Shown here in pieces: positions 34,990 through 43,814 of a stretch of 64,000 bases of DNA. How positions within the stretch are numbered: the stretch's first letter is position 1; each line of letters begins with the position of its first letter. The notes under the pieces were generated by a model that was given only the letters and a program-made list of their open reading frames with translations, made no database searches and was not told the DNA's origin. This DNA comes from Psychroflexus maritimus (GTDB lineage Bacteria > Bacteroidota > Bacteroidia > Flavobacteriales > Flavobacteriaceae): contig NZ_JAANAS010000083.1 in assembly GCF_011089875.1 (NCBI RefSeq), forward strand, positions 49,024-113,023. The letters are read 5' to 3'. Position numbers and translations under genes: made by a program.

Positions 34990-36369
34990 TTACGCATAAA
35001 AAAACTGTTCAATAAGAATAAATACACCAGCTCCTGCAAGAAAACCAACCAAAGCTAGCCAGGCAATTTTTTTCAAATACCAGATAAAATCAATTTTTTC
35101 CATTCCCATAGCGGCCACACCTGCAGCCGAACCAATAATTAGCAAACTACCTCCAGTTCCTGCAGAATAAGCAATAAAGTGCCAGATAGGGTGGTCAATG
35201 GGATAGGTAAACATTCCCATAGTAGCCGCTACCATGGGTACGTTATCTATCAAAGAGGATAAAGCGCCTAATAAAATCACAACCACGTCCATATTAGGAA
35301 TGGCGTTAGAAAGTGATTCAGCAGCATACCTTAAGGTTCCTACTTCTTCCCCATTAATCGAACCATACACTAAACTTTCTAAAACCCCAACGGCTAATAA
35401 AATTCCTAAAAAGAAAAGTATGCTTGAAAATTCAATTCGTGAAAGTGCTTTATGGGTTGAATAACGGTGTTTTTCTGCTCTAGGAAGGTTTTTTTCTGGC
35501 TTGATGTATTCAGAAACTAACCAAACTACACCCAAGCTAAACATCATTCCTAAGTAAGGAGGTAAGCCTGTAATCCCTTTAAAAATTGGAACAAAGGCAA
35601 TGGCTCCTAGACCAGTCCAAAGCATGGTTTTACTACTTAAGAGTTTTTGGGCATCAGTATCGGCTATTAATTCTTTGCGTATGGCTTTTCCACTAAAGGC
35701 TTTCATTCTTCCAGCAATAATAAAAGGAACTACAAAACAAACCAAAGAGGGTAAAATAAGGTATTCAGAAAGACCTACGGCAGTGACTTTTCCGCCAATC
35801 CAAAGCATGGTGGTTGTTACGTCACCAATAGGCGACCAAGCGCCACCGGCATTGGCTGCTATAATAATCATTCCTGCAAACCACAACCTATAGTTTCTTT
35901 TCACCATGATTTTTCTAAGCAAGGTAATGAGAATAATTGTTGCGGTTAGGTTATCAATAATAGCAGATAAAATGAAAGCTAAAATACCTAAGGCCCACAA
36001 TAATCGCTTTTTGTTTTTCATGGTAATGGCATCCTTAATAATAGAAAAACCTCGATGTAAATCAATGATTTCTACAATGGTCATGGCGCCAATTAGGAAA
36101 AACAAAATCTCACCGGCTGCACTAAAATGGTAAATTAGATTTCTTTTGAAGCCATATAGTTGTTCGTCTTCATTTCCAGCGTTCACATTATACAATTCGC
36201 CATAATGATCTACAATAGACAACCAGCCTTGGTTAAAGCCCAAAGCTAAAATAGCCCACATTAAAGTTCCCATTAGTAAGGCGGGTACGGCTTTATCTAA
36301 CTTGAGCGGATGCTCTAAAGCGATGGCTAAGTAACCAACAACAAAAACAACGATAAGAAGTGGAATCAT
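34990..36369 (-). CDS. nhaD: NhaD-type Na+/H+ antiporter
   Basis: A 459-residue inner-membrane antiporter that expels sodium (or lithium) in exchange for protons. It belongs to the ion-transporter superfamily: LSAIIDNLTATIILITLLRK and IDNVPMVAATMGMF are two mirrored IDN motifs, and ANAGGAWSPIGDVTTTMLWI is the NhaD signature. About twelve hydrophobic segments are visible. An N-terminal extracytoplasmic loop with acidic residues (NVNAGNEDEQ) separates TM2 and TM3. The gene starts 8 bp behind the amino-acid dehydrogenase gene, so both are likely on one transcript. Presence fits a marine or salt-tolerant lifestyle, which is an inference. Confidence 0.92.
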   Translation of the reverse strand: MIPLLIVVFVVGYLAIALEHPLKLDKAVPALLMGTLMWAILALGFNQGWLSIVDHYGELYNVNAGNEDEQLYGFKRNLIYHFSAAGEILFFLIGAMTIVEIIDLHRGFSIIKDAITMKNKKRLLWALGILAFILSAIIDNLTATIILITLLRKIMVKRNYRLWFAGMIIIAANAGGAWSPIGDVTTTMLWIGGKVTAVGLSEYLILPSLVCFVVPFIIAGRMKAFSGKAIRKELIADTDAQKLLSSKTMLWTGLGAIAFVPIFKGITGLPPYLGMMFSLGVVWLVSEYIKPEKNLPRAEKHRYSTHKALSRIEFSSILFFLGILLAVGVLESLVYGSINGEEVGTLRYAAESLSNAIPNMDVVVILLGALSSLIDNVPMVAATMGMFTYPIDHPIWHFIAYSAGTGGSLLIIGSAAGVAAMGMEKIDFIWYLKKIAWLALVGFLAGAGVFILIEQFFYA

Positions 36370-36377
36370 GTGTTAAT

Positions 36378-37604
36378 TTATAAAAGTTGTTTTAATGAGA
36401 TTTCAAAAGCAGTAGCGCTTATGTTTTTGTGAGAATTATTACTATCAAAAGTGTTTTGAATAGCATTTTTTATGGTGATGGAAGTATCGTTAAAAATAGC
36501 TTCATCGGTCATCTGTACTTTTCGTTCCATGAAATAGGCAAAAACTCTTGCCATACCACAGTTAGCAATAAAATCAGGAATCACACTTACGCGCTCATCG
36601 GCATATTCCATAATTGGTCCAAAGAAAATTTCTTTATCGGCAAAAGGAACATTAGCACCGGAAGCAATTACTTCTAAGCCGTTGTCAATCATTTGATCAA
36701 CTTGCTGTTGTGTGATTAATCGTGAAGCTGCACAAGGTGCGAAAATTGCTGCGCCTACTTCCCAAATTTTTTGGTTTATTTCATCAAATGAAAGCAAGTT
36801 TTCGGCATGCAGGTTATTGCCATTTTTGTTTAAATAAAACTCTTTAACTTCCTCAAAAGAAAAACCTTCCTCTTTAATTAAACCACCGGTAATATCTATA
36901 ATTCCAACGATTTTAACTCCCATTTGTGCCAAGTAAAATGCCGCTGCAGAACCTACATTACCCCATCCTTGTACAATGGCTTTTTTTCCTTGAACCCCAG
37001 TTTTGTAGATGTCATAAAAATGCTTGATCGATTCTGCTACACCAAAACCTGTGATCATATCGGCTACAGTGTATTTCCTGAGTCGGTCTGGTGTGTAATC
37101 GGTGTTTTCTAAAACTTTGATAACACCGTTTCTCAACTGACCTATACGGTTAATTTTATCGGCGTCGGTGGGTTGAAAATGCCCTGAAAAAACACCTTCT
37201 TGTGGATGCCAAACACCACAATCTTCGGTCATTGGTATTACTTCATGAATTTCATCAACGTTGAGGTCGCCTCCTGTGCCGTAATAACTTTTCAATAAAG
37301 GAGAAACAGCTTTGTACCAGCGTTCTAAAACAGCTTTTTTTCGGGGGTCTTTAGGGTCAAAATTAATCCCCGATTTTGCCCCACCAATGGCCGGTCCAGA
37401 AACAGTAAATTTTACTTCCATGGTTTTGGCCAAAGAAAGCACTTCGTTTTTATCTAAACCTTTTCGCATTCGCGTTCCACCTCCGGCAGCTCCTCCTCTT
37501 AAAGAGTTGATGACTACCCAGCCTTCTGCTTCTGTTTCAGCATCATTCCAGTGAAAAACAATTTCAGGTTCTTTGTTTTCAAATTTCTTTAATAAATCTT
37601 TCAT
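36378..37604 (-). CDS. Glu/Leu/Phe/Val family amino-acid dehydrogenase
   Basis: A 408-residue NAD-dependent dehydrogenase that deaminates a branched-chain or aromatic amino acid, or glutamate, to the 2-oxoacid. The N-terminal part has GGAAGGGTRMRKG and GPAIGGAKSGI with the substrate-binding lysine, then YYGTGGDLNVDEIHEV with the catalytic aspartate region. The Rossmann domain shows VQGWGNVGSAAAFYL (GxGxxG). The motif set looks nearer to leucine/phenylalanine dehydrogenase-like enzymes than to hexameric GDH, but substrate cannot be fixed. The ATG at 37604 is preferred to a TTG at 37619. A TATATTTG box lies 30 bp upstream and nhaD follows after 8 bp. Confidence 0.88.
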   Translation of the reverse strand: MKDLLKKFENKEPEIVFHWNDAETEAEGWVVINSLRGGAAGGGTRMRKGLDKNEVLSLAKTMEVKFTVSGPAIGGAKSGINFDPKDPRKKAVLERWYKAVSPLLKSYYGTGGDLNVDEIHEVIPMTEDCGVWHPQEGVFSGHFQPTDADKINRIGQLRNGVIKVLENTDYTPDRLRKYTVADMITGFGVAESIKHFYDIYKTGVQGKKAIVQGWGNVGSAAAFYLAQMGVKIVGIIDITGGLIKEEGFSFEEVKEFYLNKNGNNLHAENLLSFDEINQKIWEVGAAIFAPCAASRLITQQQVDQMIDNGLEVIASGANVPFADKEIFFGPIMEYADERVSVIPDFIANCGMARVFAYFMERKVQMTDEAIFNDTSITIKNAIQNTFDSNNSHKNISATAFEISLKQLL

Positions 37605-37634
37605 AGTATAAATTTTCAATCAAAAAATTGTGAA

Positions 37635-37642
37635 CAAATATA
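37635..37642 (-). promoter_or_regulatory. -7 promoter element for the amino-acid dehydrogenase gene
   Basis: TATATTTG on the minus strand matches TAnnTTTG and ends 30 bases before the ATG at 37604. No TTTG box is seen at the expected distance upstream. The remaining 230 bp up to the next small gene hold only A/T-rich sequence. Confidence 0.5.
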
Positions 37643-37869
37643 GCCAATGAAATACATTTATTAAGAGAATCACAACACAAATAAAGTAGTTATGAATACT
37701 TAATAAAAACAAATAATTTGTTAAAAAATAAAAATAAATTAACTAAAAAACAAACGAATACAAAAAAAAATAAGTGTTTGATGCTTCTTTTTTATTTTTA
37801 CTTGCAGCAACACCGAATTAAATTTAAGAAAAAAAGCGACTGATTTCTGAAACTTTGCTGTAAATAAAA

Positions 37870-38049
37870 TTACTTGATTTTAAAAGCGTAATTAATTTCA
37901 TCAATTAGCTCTTCTACTTGGTTAGTGTTAGCTTCGTCTTGCTCCAAGACAAGTTGTTCAATATAAGCTTTGATTAACTCAAGCTTTTGCTGGTTTTCTA
38001 TCGATTGTATGAGCGAACTCAAATAGACTTTCATTTCTTGATTTTGCAT
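37870..38049 (-). CDS. Small acidic hypothetical protein (59 residues)
   Basis: A short open frame starting ATG at 38049 encodes MQNQEMKVYLSSLIQSIE... and ends NYAFKIK before TAA. It would be a soluble, mostly helical, acidic protein with no cysteine, signal or membrane segment. It follows anmK by 45 bp on the same strand, so it could be the second gene of that transcript. Codon use and a regular amphipathic pattern (LIQSIENQQKLELIKAYIEQ) look coding, but I know no family. Confidence 0.5.
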   Translation of the reverse strand: MQNQEMKVYLSSLIQSIENQQKLELIKAYIEQLVLEQDEANTNQVEELIDEINYAFKIK

Positions 38050-38094
38050 AGGTATTGAATAAGTTTTAGTAGGACTTTGGCCGTTAAAAAAAGT

Positions 38095-39165
38095 TTAATC
38101 GGCAAGAATAATCTTACCCGAAATATGATTTTTACTCGCCCCCGTCACGCTTTTCAAAACGTTGGTTTTTCCCAAATATTTTAATACCCCCAGAAAAGAA
38201 AAGACGATAGCCTCCTTAAATTCTATTAAATCTCGACTAGGTAGCGTGAGTTGCGCTGTTGAATGTTTCTTTATTTCATTTATAATGAAATTGTTATACG
38301 CTCCTCCACCGGTAATTAAAACACGCGAATGAGGAATTAAATTTTTACATATTTGTTGAATTACATGGGCTGAAAAGCTGGCAATTTTTAGTTCTGAGGG
38401 AAGTGAATATTTTTCCATTAAGGGAAAGATATGTTGGTCTAAAAACTCAACTCCTAATGATTTTGGTCCGTCTTGCTGATAGAAATTTAGCGCATTCAAT
38501 GCATTCAATAAAGCCGTATTTGCCTGGTTTGCTGCCGCTATTTTACCTTGATTGTCGTAGTCTTTTCCTAGTTGAGCAGCGTAATGATTAATCACTTTAT
38601 TAAAGGGACAAATATCATAGGCTATGCGTTGATGATTTTTTTTCATTGAAATATTAGCAAAACCGCCCAAGTTTAGGCAGGCGTCATATTCTTCAAACAA
38701 ATATTCGTCGCCAACCGGTACCAATGGCGCTCCTTGCCCGCCAAGCGCAACATCCTGACTCCTAAAATCAACAACAACTGGAACTTTGAGTTTATTGGCT
38801 ATAGCTGGATGATCGCCTATTTGCTTGGTGAATTTTTGTTCAGGTTGGTGCCAAATCGTATGCCCATGTGAAGCGATTAAATCTAGTTGTTCAATTTTAT
38901 AATCACTAATAAAAAGGTGAATCATTTGGTTTAGATAATCAGAGTAATCTTTGTTTAACTTCGCTACATAAGCCTTGCTTTGCTTATGTGCTAATTGAAG
39001 TTCTTCTTGCCAGTAGGCCGGATAGCTTACCGTCTTGCGTTCTAGTAATTTAAAGTTCCACTTTGTTGTTTTTTTAAAACGCACATAACAGAGGTCTAAA
39101 CCATCTAATGAGGTGCCAGACATCAAGCCAATGACATAAAAAGCCTTTGAATTATTCGTATTCAT
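38095..39165 (-). CDS. anmK: Anhydro-N-acetylmuramic acid kinase
   Basis: A 356-residue sugar kinase that opens and phosphorylates 1,6-anhydro-MurNAc to MurNAc-6-phosphate in peptidoglycan recycling. It has the ASKHA-type phosphate loop GLMSGTSLDGLD near the N-terminus. VDFRSQDVALGGQGAPLVPVGDEYLF (core GGQGAPLVP) follows in the middle, then CPFNKVINHYAAQLGKDYDNQGKIA with the conserved aspartate, and LITGGGAYNNFII near the C-terminus. Length fits the family. It is divergent from an acyl-CoA dehydrogenase gene across a 119-bp gap. The partner MurQ etherase is not in the window. Confidence 0.93.
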   Translation of the reverse strand: MNTNNSKAFYVIGLMSGTSLDGLDLCYVRFKKTTKWNFKLLERKTVSYPAYWQEELQLAHKQSKAYVAKLNKDYSDYLNQMIHLFISDYKIEQLDLIASHGHTIWHQPEQKFTKQIGDHPAIANKLKVPVVVDFRSQDVALGGQGAPLVPVGDEYLFEEYDACLNLGGFANISMKKNHQRIAYDICPFNKVINHYAAQLGKDYDNQGKIAAANQANTALLNALNALNFYQQDGPKSLGVEFLDQHIFPLMEKYSLPSELKIASFSAHVIQQICKNLIPHSRVLITGGGAYNNFIINEIKKHSTAQLTLPSRDLIEFKEAIVFSFLGVLKYLGKTNVLKSVTGASKNHISGKIILAD

Positions 39166-39240
39166 AAGATTACATTACCAACATTTGTTGAAAAGTTCGT
39201 AAAAATAACTAATCTAAACTAATAATTAATCGATTTGCAG

Positions 39241-39248
39241 TATATTTG
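39241..39248 (+). promoter_or_regulatory. -7 promoter element for acyl-CoA dehydrogenase gene
   Basis: TATATTTG fits TAnnTTTG and lies 36 bases before the ATG at 39285 in the divergent gap with anmK. No clear -33 TTTG at the right distance. Confidence 0.5.
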
Positions 39249-39284
39249 TGCCACTAAAAACTTATTAAAGAAATCGTTTTAGAT

Positions 39285-40427
39285 ATGGATTTTAAACTTA
39301 CTGAAGAGCACGAGATGATCCGCCAAGCGGCTAGAGATTTTGCAAAAACAGAATTACTTCCTGGCGTTATAGAAAGAGATACTAAACAAGAATTTCCTAA
39401 AGAACAAATTAAGAAGCTTGGTGAACTAGGCTTTATGGGAATGATGGCCTCACCAGAATACGGCGGCGGCGGTATGGACACCGTTTCTTATGTGCTTGCC
39501 ATGGAGGAGTTGTCTAAAGTAGATGCTTCTGCTTCAGTTGTGGTTTCCGTAAATAATTCTTTAGTATGTTGGGGCTTAGATACTTTTGGTTCGCCAGAAC
39601 AAAAAGAAAAATACTTAACTAAATTAACCACCGGCGAAGCAATTGGCGCTTTTTGTCTAAGTGAACCTGAGGCAGGTAGTGATGCAACTTCGCAAAGAAC
39701 TACCGCTATTGATAAAGGTGATCACTACGTTTTAAATGGAACCAAAAACTGGATCACCAATGGTAATTCAGCCGATTTCTACTTGGTGGTTGCGCATACC
39801 GATAAGGAAAAGAAACACCGCGGAATTAACGCTTTTATTGTTGAAAAGTCTTGGGATGGCTTTGAAGTAGGCCCCAAGGAAGACAAAATGGGAATCCGTG
39901 GCTCTGATACACATACGCTTAATTTTAACGATGTAAAAGTGCCTAAAGAAAATAGAATTGGTGAAGACGGCTTCGGGTTTAAATTTGCTATGAAAACCCT
40001 CTCTGGAGGACGTATTGGTATTGCAGCTCAGGCCTTAGGAATTGCTTCTGGCGCTTACGAATTAGCAAAAGAATACGCCAAAACTAGAAAAACTTTTGGC
40101 ACCGAAATTATGAATCATCAAGCTATTGCTTTTAAATTGGCCGATATGCACACCGAAATTGAAGCTGCTAGACATTTAATCATGAAAGCCGCTTGGATGA
40201 AAGATAACGGTATGAATTACGACTTAGAAAGTGCTATGGCTAAGTTACATGCTTCTAGAACAGCAATGAATGTAACCACAGAGGCCGTTCAAGTGCACGG
40301 AGGAAATGGCTACGTTAAAGAATACCACGTAGAACGATTAATGAGAGATGCAAAAATCACCCAAATTTATGAGGGTACTTCCGAAATTCAAAAAATTGTT
40401 ATTTCTAGAAGTGTTTTAAAAGATTAA
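39285..40427 (+). CDS. Acyl-CoA dehydrogenase
   Basis: A 380-residue FAD flavoenzyme of beta-oxidation, oxidising acyl-CoA to trans-2-enoyl-CoA and passing electrons to ETF. The order of motifs is normal: N-terminal helical domain starting DFKLTEEHEMIRQAARDFAK, FAD-binding CLSEPEAGSDATS, a beta domain ending GIRGSDTHTLNFNDVKVP, and the C-terminal signature QVHGGNGYVKEYHVERLMRDAK. It ends IYEGTSEIQKIVISR, with the catalytic glutamate. The signature resembles short-chain (butyryl-CoA type) enzymes. A perfect long hairpin follows the gene. Confidence 0.93.
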   Translation: MDFKLTEEHEMIRQAARDFAKTELLPGVIERDTKQEFPKEQIKKLGELGFMGMMASPEYGGGGMDTVSYVLAMEELSKVDASASVVVSVNNSLVCWGLDTFGSPEQKEKYLTKLTTGEAIGAFCLSEPEAGSDATSQRTTAIDKGDHYVLNGTKNWITNGNSADFYLVVAHTDKEKKHRGINAFIVEKSWDGFEVGPKEDKMGIRGSDTHTLNFNDVKVPKENRIGEDGFGFKFAMKTLSGGRIGIAAQALGIASGAYELAKEYAKTRKTFGTEIMNHQAIAFKLADMHTEIEAARHLIMKAAWMKDNGMNYDLESAMAKLHASRTAMNVTTEAVQVHGGNGYVKEYHVERLMRDAKITQIYEGTSEIQKIVISRSVLKD

Positions 40428-40454
40428 ATAGATGCAACTCCCTACTTTATAATG

Positions 40455-40494
40455 ATCAAAATGCCATTGTTGAATTCAATAATGGCATTTTGAT
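40455..40494. terminator. Long palindromic terminator after acyl-CoA dehydrogenase gene
   Basis: ATCAAAATGCCATT and AATGGCATTTTGAT form a perfect 14-bp stem. The centre is itself a dyad (TTGAATTCAA), flanked by one G and one T, so the whole 40-mer is almost a perfect palindrome. A T-run (GATTTTC) follows. It lies 27 bp after the gene. Confidence 0.75.
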
Positions 40495-40597
40495 TTTCTG
40501 AAAAAAGGCTAGTTAAAATTAGTAAAAATTCAGTTTATTAACATTATATTAATCGAGGCTTCGTATAGTTTGATTAAGTTTGAATAAAAACACGAAA

Positions 40598-41038
40598 ATG
40601 AAAACCTTTACTTTACCTATTCGATTTGCTATCGCCTTAACCACCTCCTTAATCGCTTATTTTTTGGTGCTATCCTTGTTTAATTTGCATACCAATGTCT
40701 TCTTTAGTCTGTTTAATGGAGTAATTACAGGTTTTGCTACTTACGAAGCAATTCGCTACCGAAGAATTGAATTAGGAAAAGACTATAATTATACACATGG
40801 ATTTTCAGCAGGTTTAGTCACCGGATTTTTAGCCAGTATTTTATTTACCATTTTTATGGCCATCTATGCCACCGAAATTAATCCAAATTTTATTGATGCC
40901 TTAGTAGAAGGCTTTGCGCGTCATTATGATGTGGGAGTGGCTACTTTTGCGTTTATTGTCTTATTAATGGGGTTTGCAACAAGTGTGGTATTAACACTTT
41001 CTTTTATGCAGCTTTATAAAAATCCAATAAAAAAATAA
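40598..41038 (+). CDS. DUF4199 family small membrane protein
   Basis: A 146-residue inner-membrane protein with four predicted helices: FAIALTTSLIAYFLVLSLF, VFFSLFNGVITGFATYEAI, FSAGLVTGFLASILFTIFMAIY and VATFAFIVLLMGFATSVVLTL. YRRIELGKDYNYTHGFSAG between helices 2 and 3 matches the DUF4199 pattern common in Bacteroidota. Function unknown. An in-frame TTG at 40580 would add six residues; I chose the ATG. It stands alone between the acyl-CoA dehydrogenase terminator and a convergent pirin gene. Confidence 0.75.
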   Translation: MKTFTLPIRFAIALTTSLIAYFLVLSLFNLHTNVFFSLFNGVITGFATYEAIRYRRIELGKDYNYTHGFSAGLVTGFLASILFTIFMAIYATEINPNFIDALVEGFARHYDVGVATFAFIVLLMGFATSVVLTLSFMQLYKNPIKK

Positions 41039-41141
41039 TTTCTCATTTGTATTTAATGAAGTGTGCGAAAGCTAAATAGCAAGCTTCATTGAACTCCTAA
41101 ATTTACAGCAAAATAAGTGTGCGATGAACCTCACTCTGTAA

Positions 41142-42182
41142 TTAGGTTAAAGGAGTAGGGGGGTGTTCTATTTTGCCCCCGCTGTGTTGGGCAAATCTTC
41201 TAGCAGCTACCGGATGTACTTGCTCGTAGGTAGCAAACGGCCAACCGCCAAATTCAGTTTCTTGGTAATGTCGTATTACTTCGTTCATTGCTTCAGGAGA
41301 ACTCGCTACAAAGGGACCGCGTTGAACAACAGGCTCGTTAATTGGCTTAGCTTCTAAAAAAAGAAATTCAGCCGCTTCAGCGGTACATACTAATTTAGTT
41401 TTTTCTTGTGCATCTAGTTCAATTTGGTGGCCATTACTTATTTCTTTTCCATTAATTTCTATTTTGTTGCCTTCAAAAAAATATAAATTACGGTGGCTTG
41501 CTAAGCTGCTTTCAGGAAATTGAAATTCCGCTCCTTCTTCCATAGAAATTCGCCAAATATTCACTTGGTTTTCTTCTTTTGAAGCAAATGAATCTGGCGT
41601 AGGGGCTAAAGCTTTGGTTTGGCAAAGTTGGCCAGCAATTATTTTGATGCTTGTTTTTTTTCCGTTAGAACTCATGATTTCTTCCCTAGGAATCAACTCG
41701 TTCCAATACATCTTAAAGTGGGGTTTCACTTCTTTTGAAGCGCGGGGTAAATTCAGCCAAATTTGAAATAACAATAAGGGGTTGTCTTCTTTTTGGTTGA
41801 CTAATGGAAACATTTCTGAATGTAAAATGCCCTTTCCGGCGGTCATCCATTGTACATCGCCATATCCAAACCGCCCTTTAGCACCAAGCGAATCGGAATG
41901 ATCTACATAGCCTTTTTCAACTAAAGTAATGGTTTCAAATCCAGCATGTGGATGGCCAGGAAAACCCGGAACTTGCTGACCGTGATACATCCTAAAGCCT
42001 TCTTTTTTATTAAAATCGTTGCCGCTTATTCTGCCGGCTAATAAAGCTTCATTGGGTCCAAGATTTTGATTCCCTGGCGGGTAATGGTCTTGATGAAAAG
42101 CGCAAAACAAAAAGGGGTCTTGCGTTTCCCAATGAAACCCAAGCTCACTTATATGGTTAATCGCTGCAGGATACTTAATCAT
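41142..42182 (-). CDS. Pirin family protein
   Basis: A 346-residue two-domain cupin. The N-terminal cupin has FPGHPHAGFETITLVEKGYVDHSDSLG (core HPHAGFETIT) and GDVQWMTAGKGILHSE, giving the metal-binding His/His/His/Glu set. The C-terminal cupin is weaker, as is usual. Bacterial pirins bind iron and some act as quercetinases or enzyme regulators; the role here is unknown. It overlaps the upstream lipoprotein gene by eight bases (ATGATTAA), so the two are translationally coupled. Confidence 0.88.
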   Translation of the reverse strand: MIKYPAAINHISELGFHWETQDPFLFCAFHQDHYPPGNQNLGPNEALLAGRISGNDFNKKEGFRMYHGQQVPGFPGHPHAGFETITLVEKGYVDHSDSLGAKGRFGYGDVQWMTAGKGILHSEMFPLVNQKEDNPLLLFQIWLNLPRASKEVKPHFKMYWNELIPREEIMSSNGKKTSIKIIAGQLCQTKALAPTPDSFASKEENQVNIWRISMEEGAEFQFPESSLASHRNLYFFEGNKIEINGKEISNGHQIELDAQEKTKLVCTAEAAEFLFLEAKPINEPVVQRGPFVASSPEAMNEVIRHYQETEFGGWPFATYEQVHPVAARRFAQHSGGKIEHPPTPLT

Positions 42183-43080
42183 TCCCTATTTGTAGTTCAG
42201 AAATTTCAAACTCTCCTTCCGTAATTACATCACCACCCACCGTGCTAAATTCAAAGGTGCCACTAACTCCGTTTTCATCAAAGCTATCTATAGTAACGCT
42301 TCCAGATTCAGAAAAAACATCTTCAAAATTTTCGCCTGTATTTTGACCAAAGGTATTGGGGTCATAAATGGCATAACTAGGGGAGTTATCTTCCATAAAA
42401 TTATAGGTTCCAGTTTCATTAATTGGAGCAATAAAATTCATCTGAATGTTTTCCGTTAAATCTTCCTGCGTACCAATAATTGCCAACTGATTAAAATCTG
42501 GATTATAGACAGCTACCGCAATACCGGCGGCATAAGCTTCACTATTTACATTAGCTTCTATATAATTAGTTGCCGATGTATTGCTTTCCTCAGGAAGATT
42601 TAAGTCGCCCGGCAGGTCGTCGTCTATTTCGTCTTCAGAAGTACTAGTAGTAGTTAAAGGCACGTCATAAAAAACACCTTTGTTTACACTAATCAATTCG
42701 CCTACACCATTCAGGCGTAAATCAAAATTGAAATTTCCAGAAACACTTAGCGAGTCAGCGCTTTCAATTTCAATTACTCCGCCAGTTTCAGGACCGTTTG
42801 AGACATACAATTGACCGTCGCGTTGCAAGGTAACTTGATTGTCGCTGCCTGGACCAACTTCATAAATTCCTGGATTTATACTAGCAAGTTTGAAATTCAA
42901 CACATCTACCTTACTGGCTTGTAGTGTGAATCCATCTTCCTCTACCATTAGCATTTGTGTATTCGACCTAAAAAGGCCACCATCAATTTCGGCTTGCACA
43001 AAAGAAGTGTTTCGGTCAACATCAGATTCACAGGCTAGCACGAGTAAACTCAATAACAAAAAGGGCATTAATCGTTTCAT
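42175..43080 (-). CDS. Hypothetical lipoprotein with two beta-rich halves (DUF6252-like)
   Basis: A 301-residue lipoprotein with lipobox LLVLAC. It appears to hold two related beta-sandwich repeats: VQAEIDGGLFRSNTQMLMVEEDGFTLQASK in the first and IEANVNSEAYAAGIAVAVYNPDFNQLAIIG in the second. They are joined by an acidic Thr/Ser/Asp linker around residues 145-175. The pattern resembles DUF6252 proteins. The ATG at 43080 is preferred to one at 43104 because the signal begins there. It overlaps pirin downstream. Function unknown; the acidic character suggests calcium binding, which is only a guess. Confidence 0.65.
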   Translation of the reverse strand: MKRLMPFLLLSLLVLACESDVDRNTSFVQAEIDGGLFRSNTQMLMVEEDGFTLQASKVDVLNFKLASINPGIYEVGPGSDNQVTLQRDGQLYVSNGPETGGVIEIESADSLSVSGNFNFDLRLNGVGELISVNKGVFYDVPLTTTSTSEDEIDDDLPGDLNLPEESNTSATNYIEANVNSEAYAAGIAVAVYNPDFNQLAIIGTQEDLTENIQMNFIAPINETGTYNFMEDNSPSYAIYDPNTFGQNTGENFEDVFSESGSVTIDSFDENGVSGTFEFSTVGGDVITEGEFEISELQIGND

Positions 43081-43156
43081 AAAACTATTTATTTTCAGAA
43101 ACAAATGTAAAATAAAAAAATTAATCTGTTTTGTGTAAAGTGATAAATTATAATTC

Positions 43157-43164
43157 TATATTTG
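43157..43164 (+). promoter_or_regulatory. -7 promoter element for rpsP-rimM
   Basis: TATATTTG lies 57 bases before the rpsP ATG. A TTTG at 43130-43133 is 23 bp upstream, slightly wide of the usual spacing. Confidence 0.5.
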
Positions 43165-43220
43165 CAGCTTATTTAAAATCAATTAATAACAGAGGTTTCG
43201 AACCTCAAAATTTAATTACT

Positions 43221-43802
43221 ATGCCAGTAAAAATTAGATTACAGCGACACGGTAAGAAAGGAAAGCCTTTCTTTTGGATTGTTGCAGCCGATGGACGTGC
43301 TAAAAGAGATGGTAAATTCTTAGAGAAATTAGGAATTTACAACCCCACTACAAATCCAGCCACTATTGAATTAAACGTAGATGGTGCTGTAAAATGGATG
43401 CGTAATGGTGCTCAACCCACAGACACCGCTAAACGAATCCTTTCCTACAAAGGAGCCATGTTAAAAAAACACCTGCTTGCAGGAGTTGACAAAGGTGCGC
43501 TTACAGAAGAGCAAGCCAATGAAAAGTTTGAAGCTTGGTTGAAAGAAAAAGAGGACAAAGTATTCTCTAAAACACAACAAGTAGAACAAAGTACTTCGGA
43601 AGCTAAACAAAAAGCTTTAGCCGCAGAAAAAGAAGCAAATGCCAAGCGTAAAGCCGCTGTAGATGCAACTTTAGCTGAAGAAGCAGCCGAAAAATCTACG
43701 GAAGAAACCACGGAAGAAGTTGCCGAAGCAACAACTGAAGAAACTCCCGTTGAAGAAACGACTGCACAGGCAGACGAAAAAAAGGAAGATAAAGAAGCCT
43801 AA
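43221..43802 (+). CDS. rpsP: 30S ribosomal protein S16 with long C-terminal tail
   Basis: A 193-residue small-subunit protein. Residues 1 to about 85 are the S16 core ([20 protein letters not shown], core [36 protein letters not shown]). The remaining 110 residues form a low-complexity tail of Ala, Glu, Thr and Lys ([18 protein letters not shown] repeats), as is usual in Bacteroidota, where S16 is about twice its length in E. coli. The ATG at 43221 fits the family start; an upstream in-frame ATG at 43131 would add an unlikely 30 residues. It is followed by rimM after 12 bp, the standard arrangement. Confidence 0.95.
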   Translation: MPVKIRLQRHGKKGKPFFWIVAADGRAKRDGKFLEKLGIYNPTTNPATIELNVDGAVKWMRNGAQPTDTAKRILSYKGAMLKKHLLAGVDKGALTEEQANEKFEAWLKEKEDKVFSKTQQVEQSTSEAKQKALAAEKEANAKRKAAVDATLAEEAAEKSTEETTEEVAEATTEETPVEETTAQADEKKEDKEA

Positions 43803-43814
43803 AACGAGCTAACG

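Noticed and set aside
41039..41141. Short repeat pair with GTGTGCGA
   Set aside because: Two copies of an eight-base word in a convergent gap are too short to distinguish from chance.
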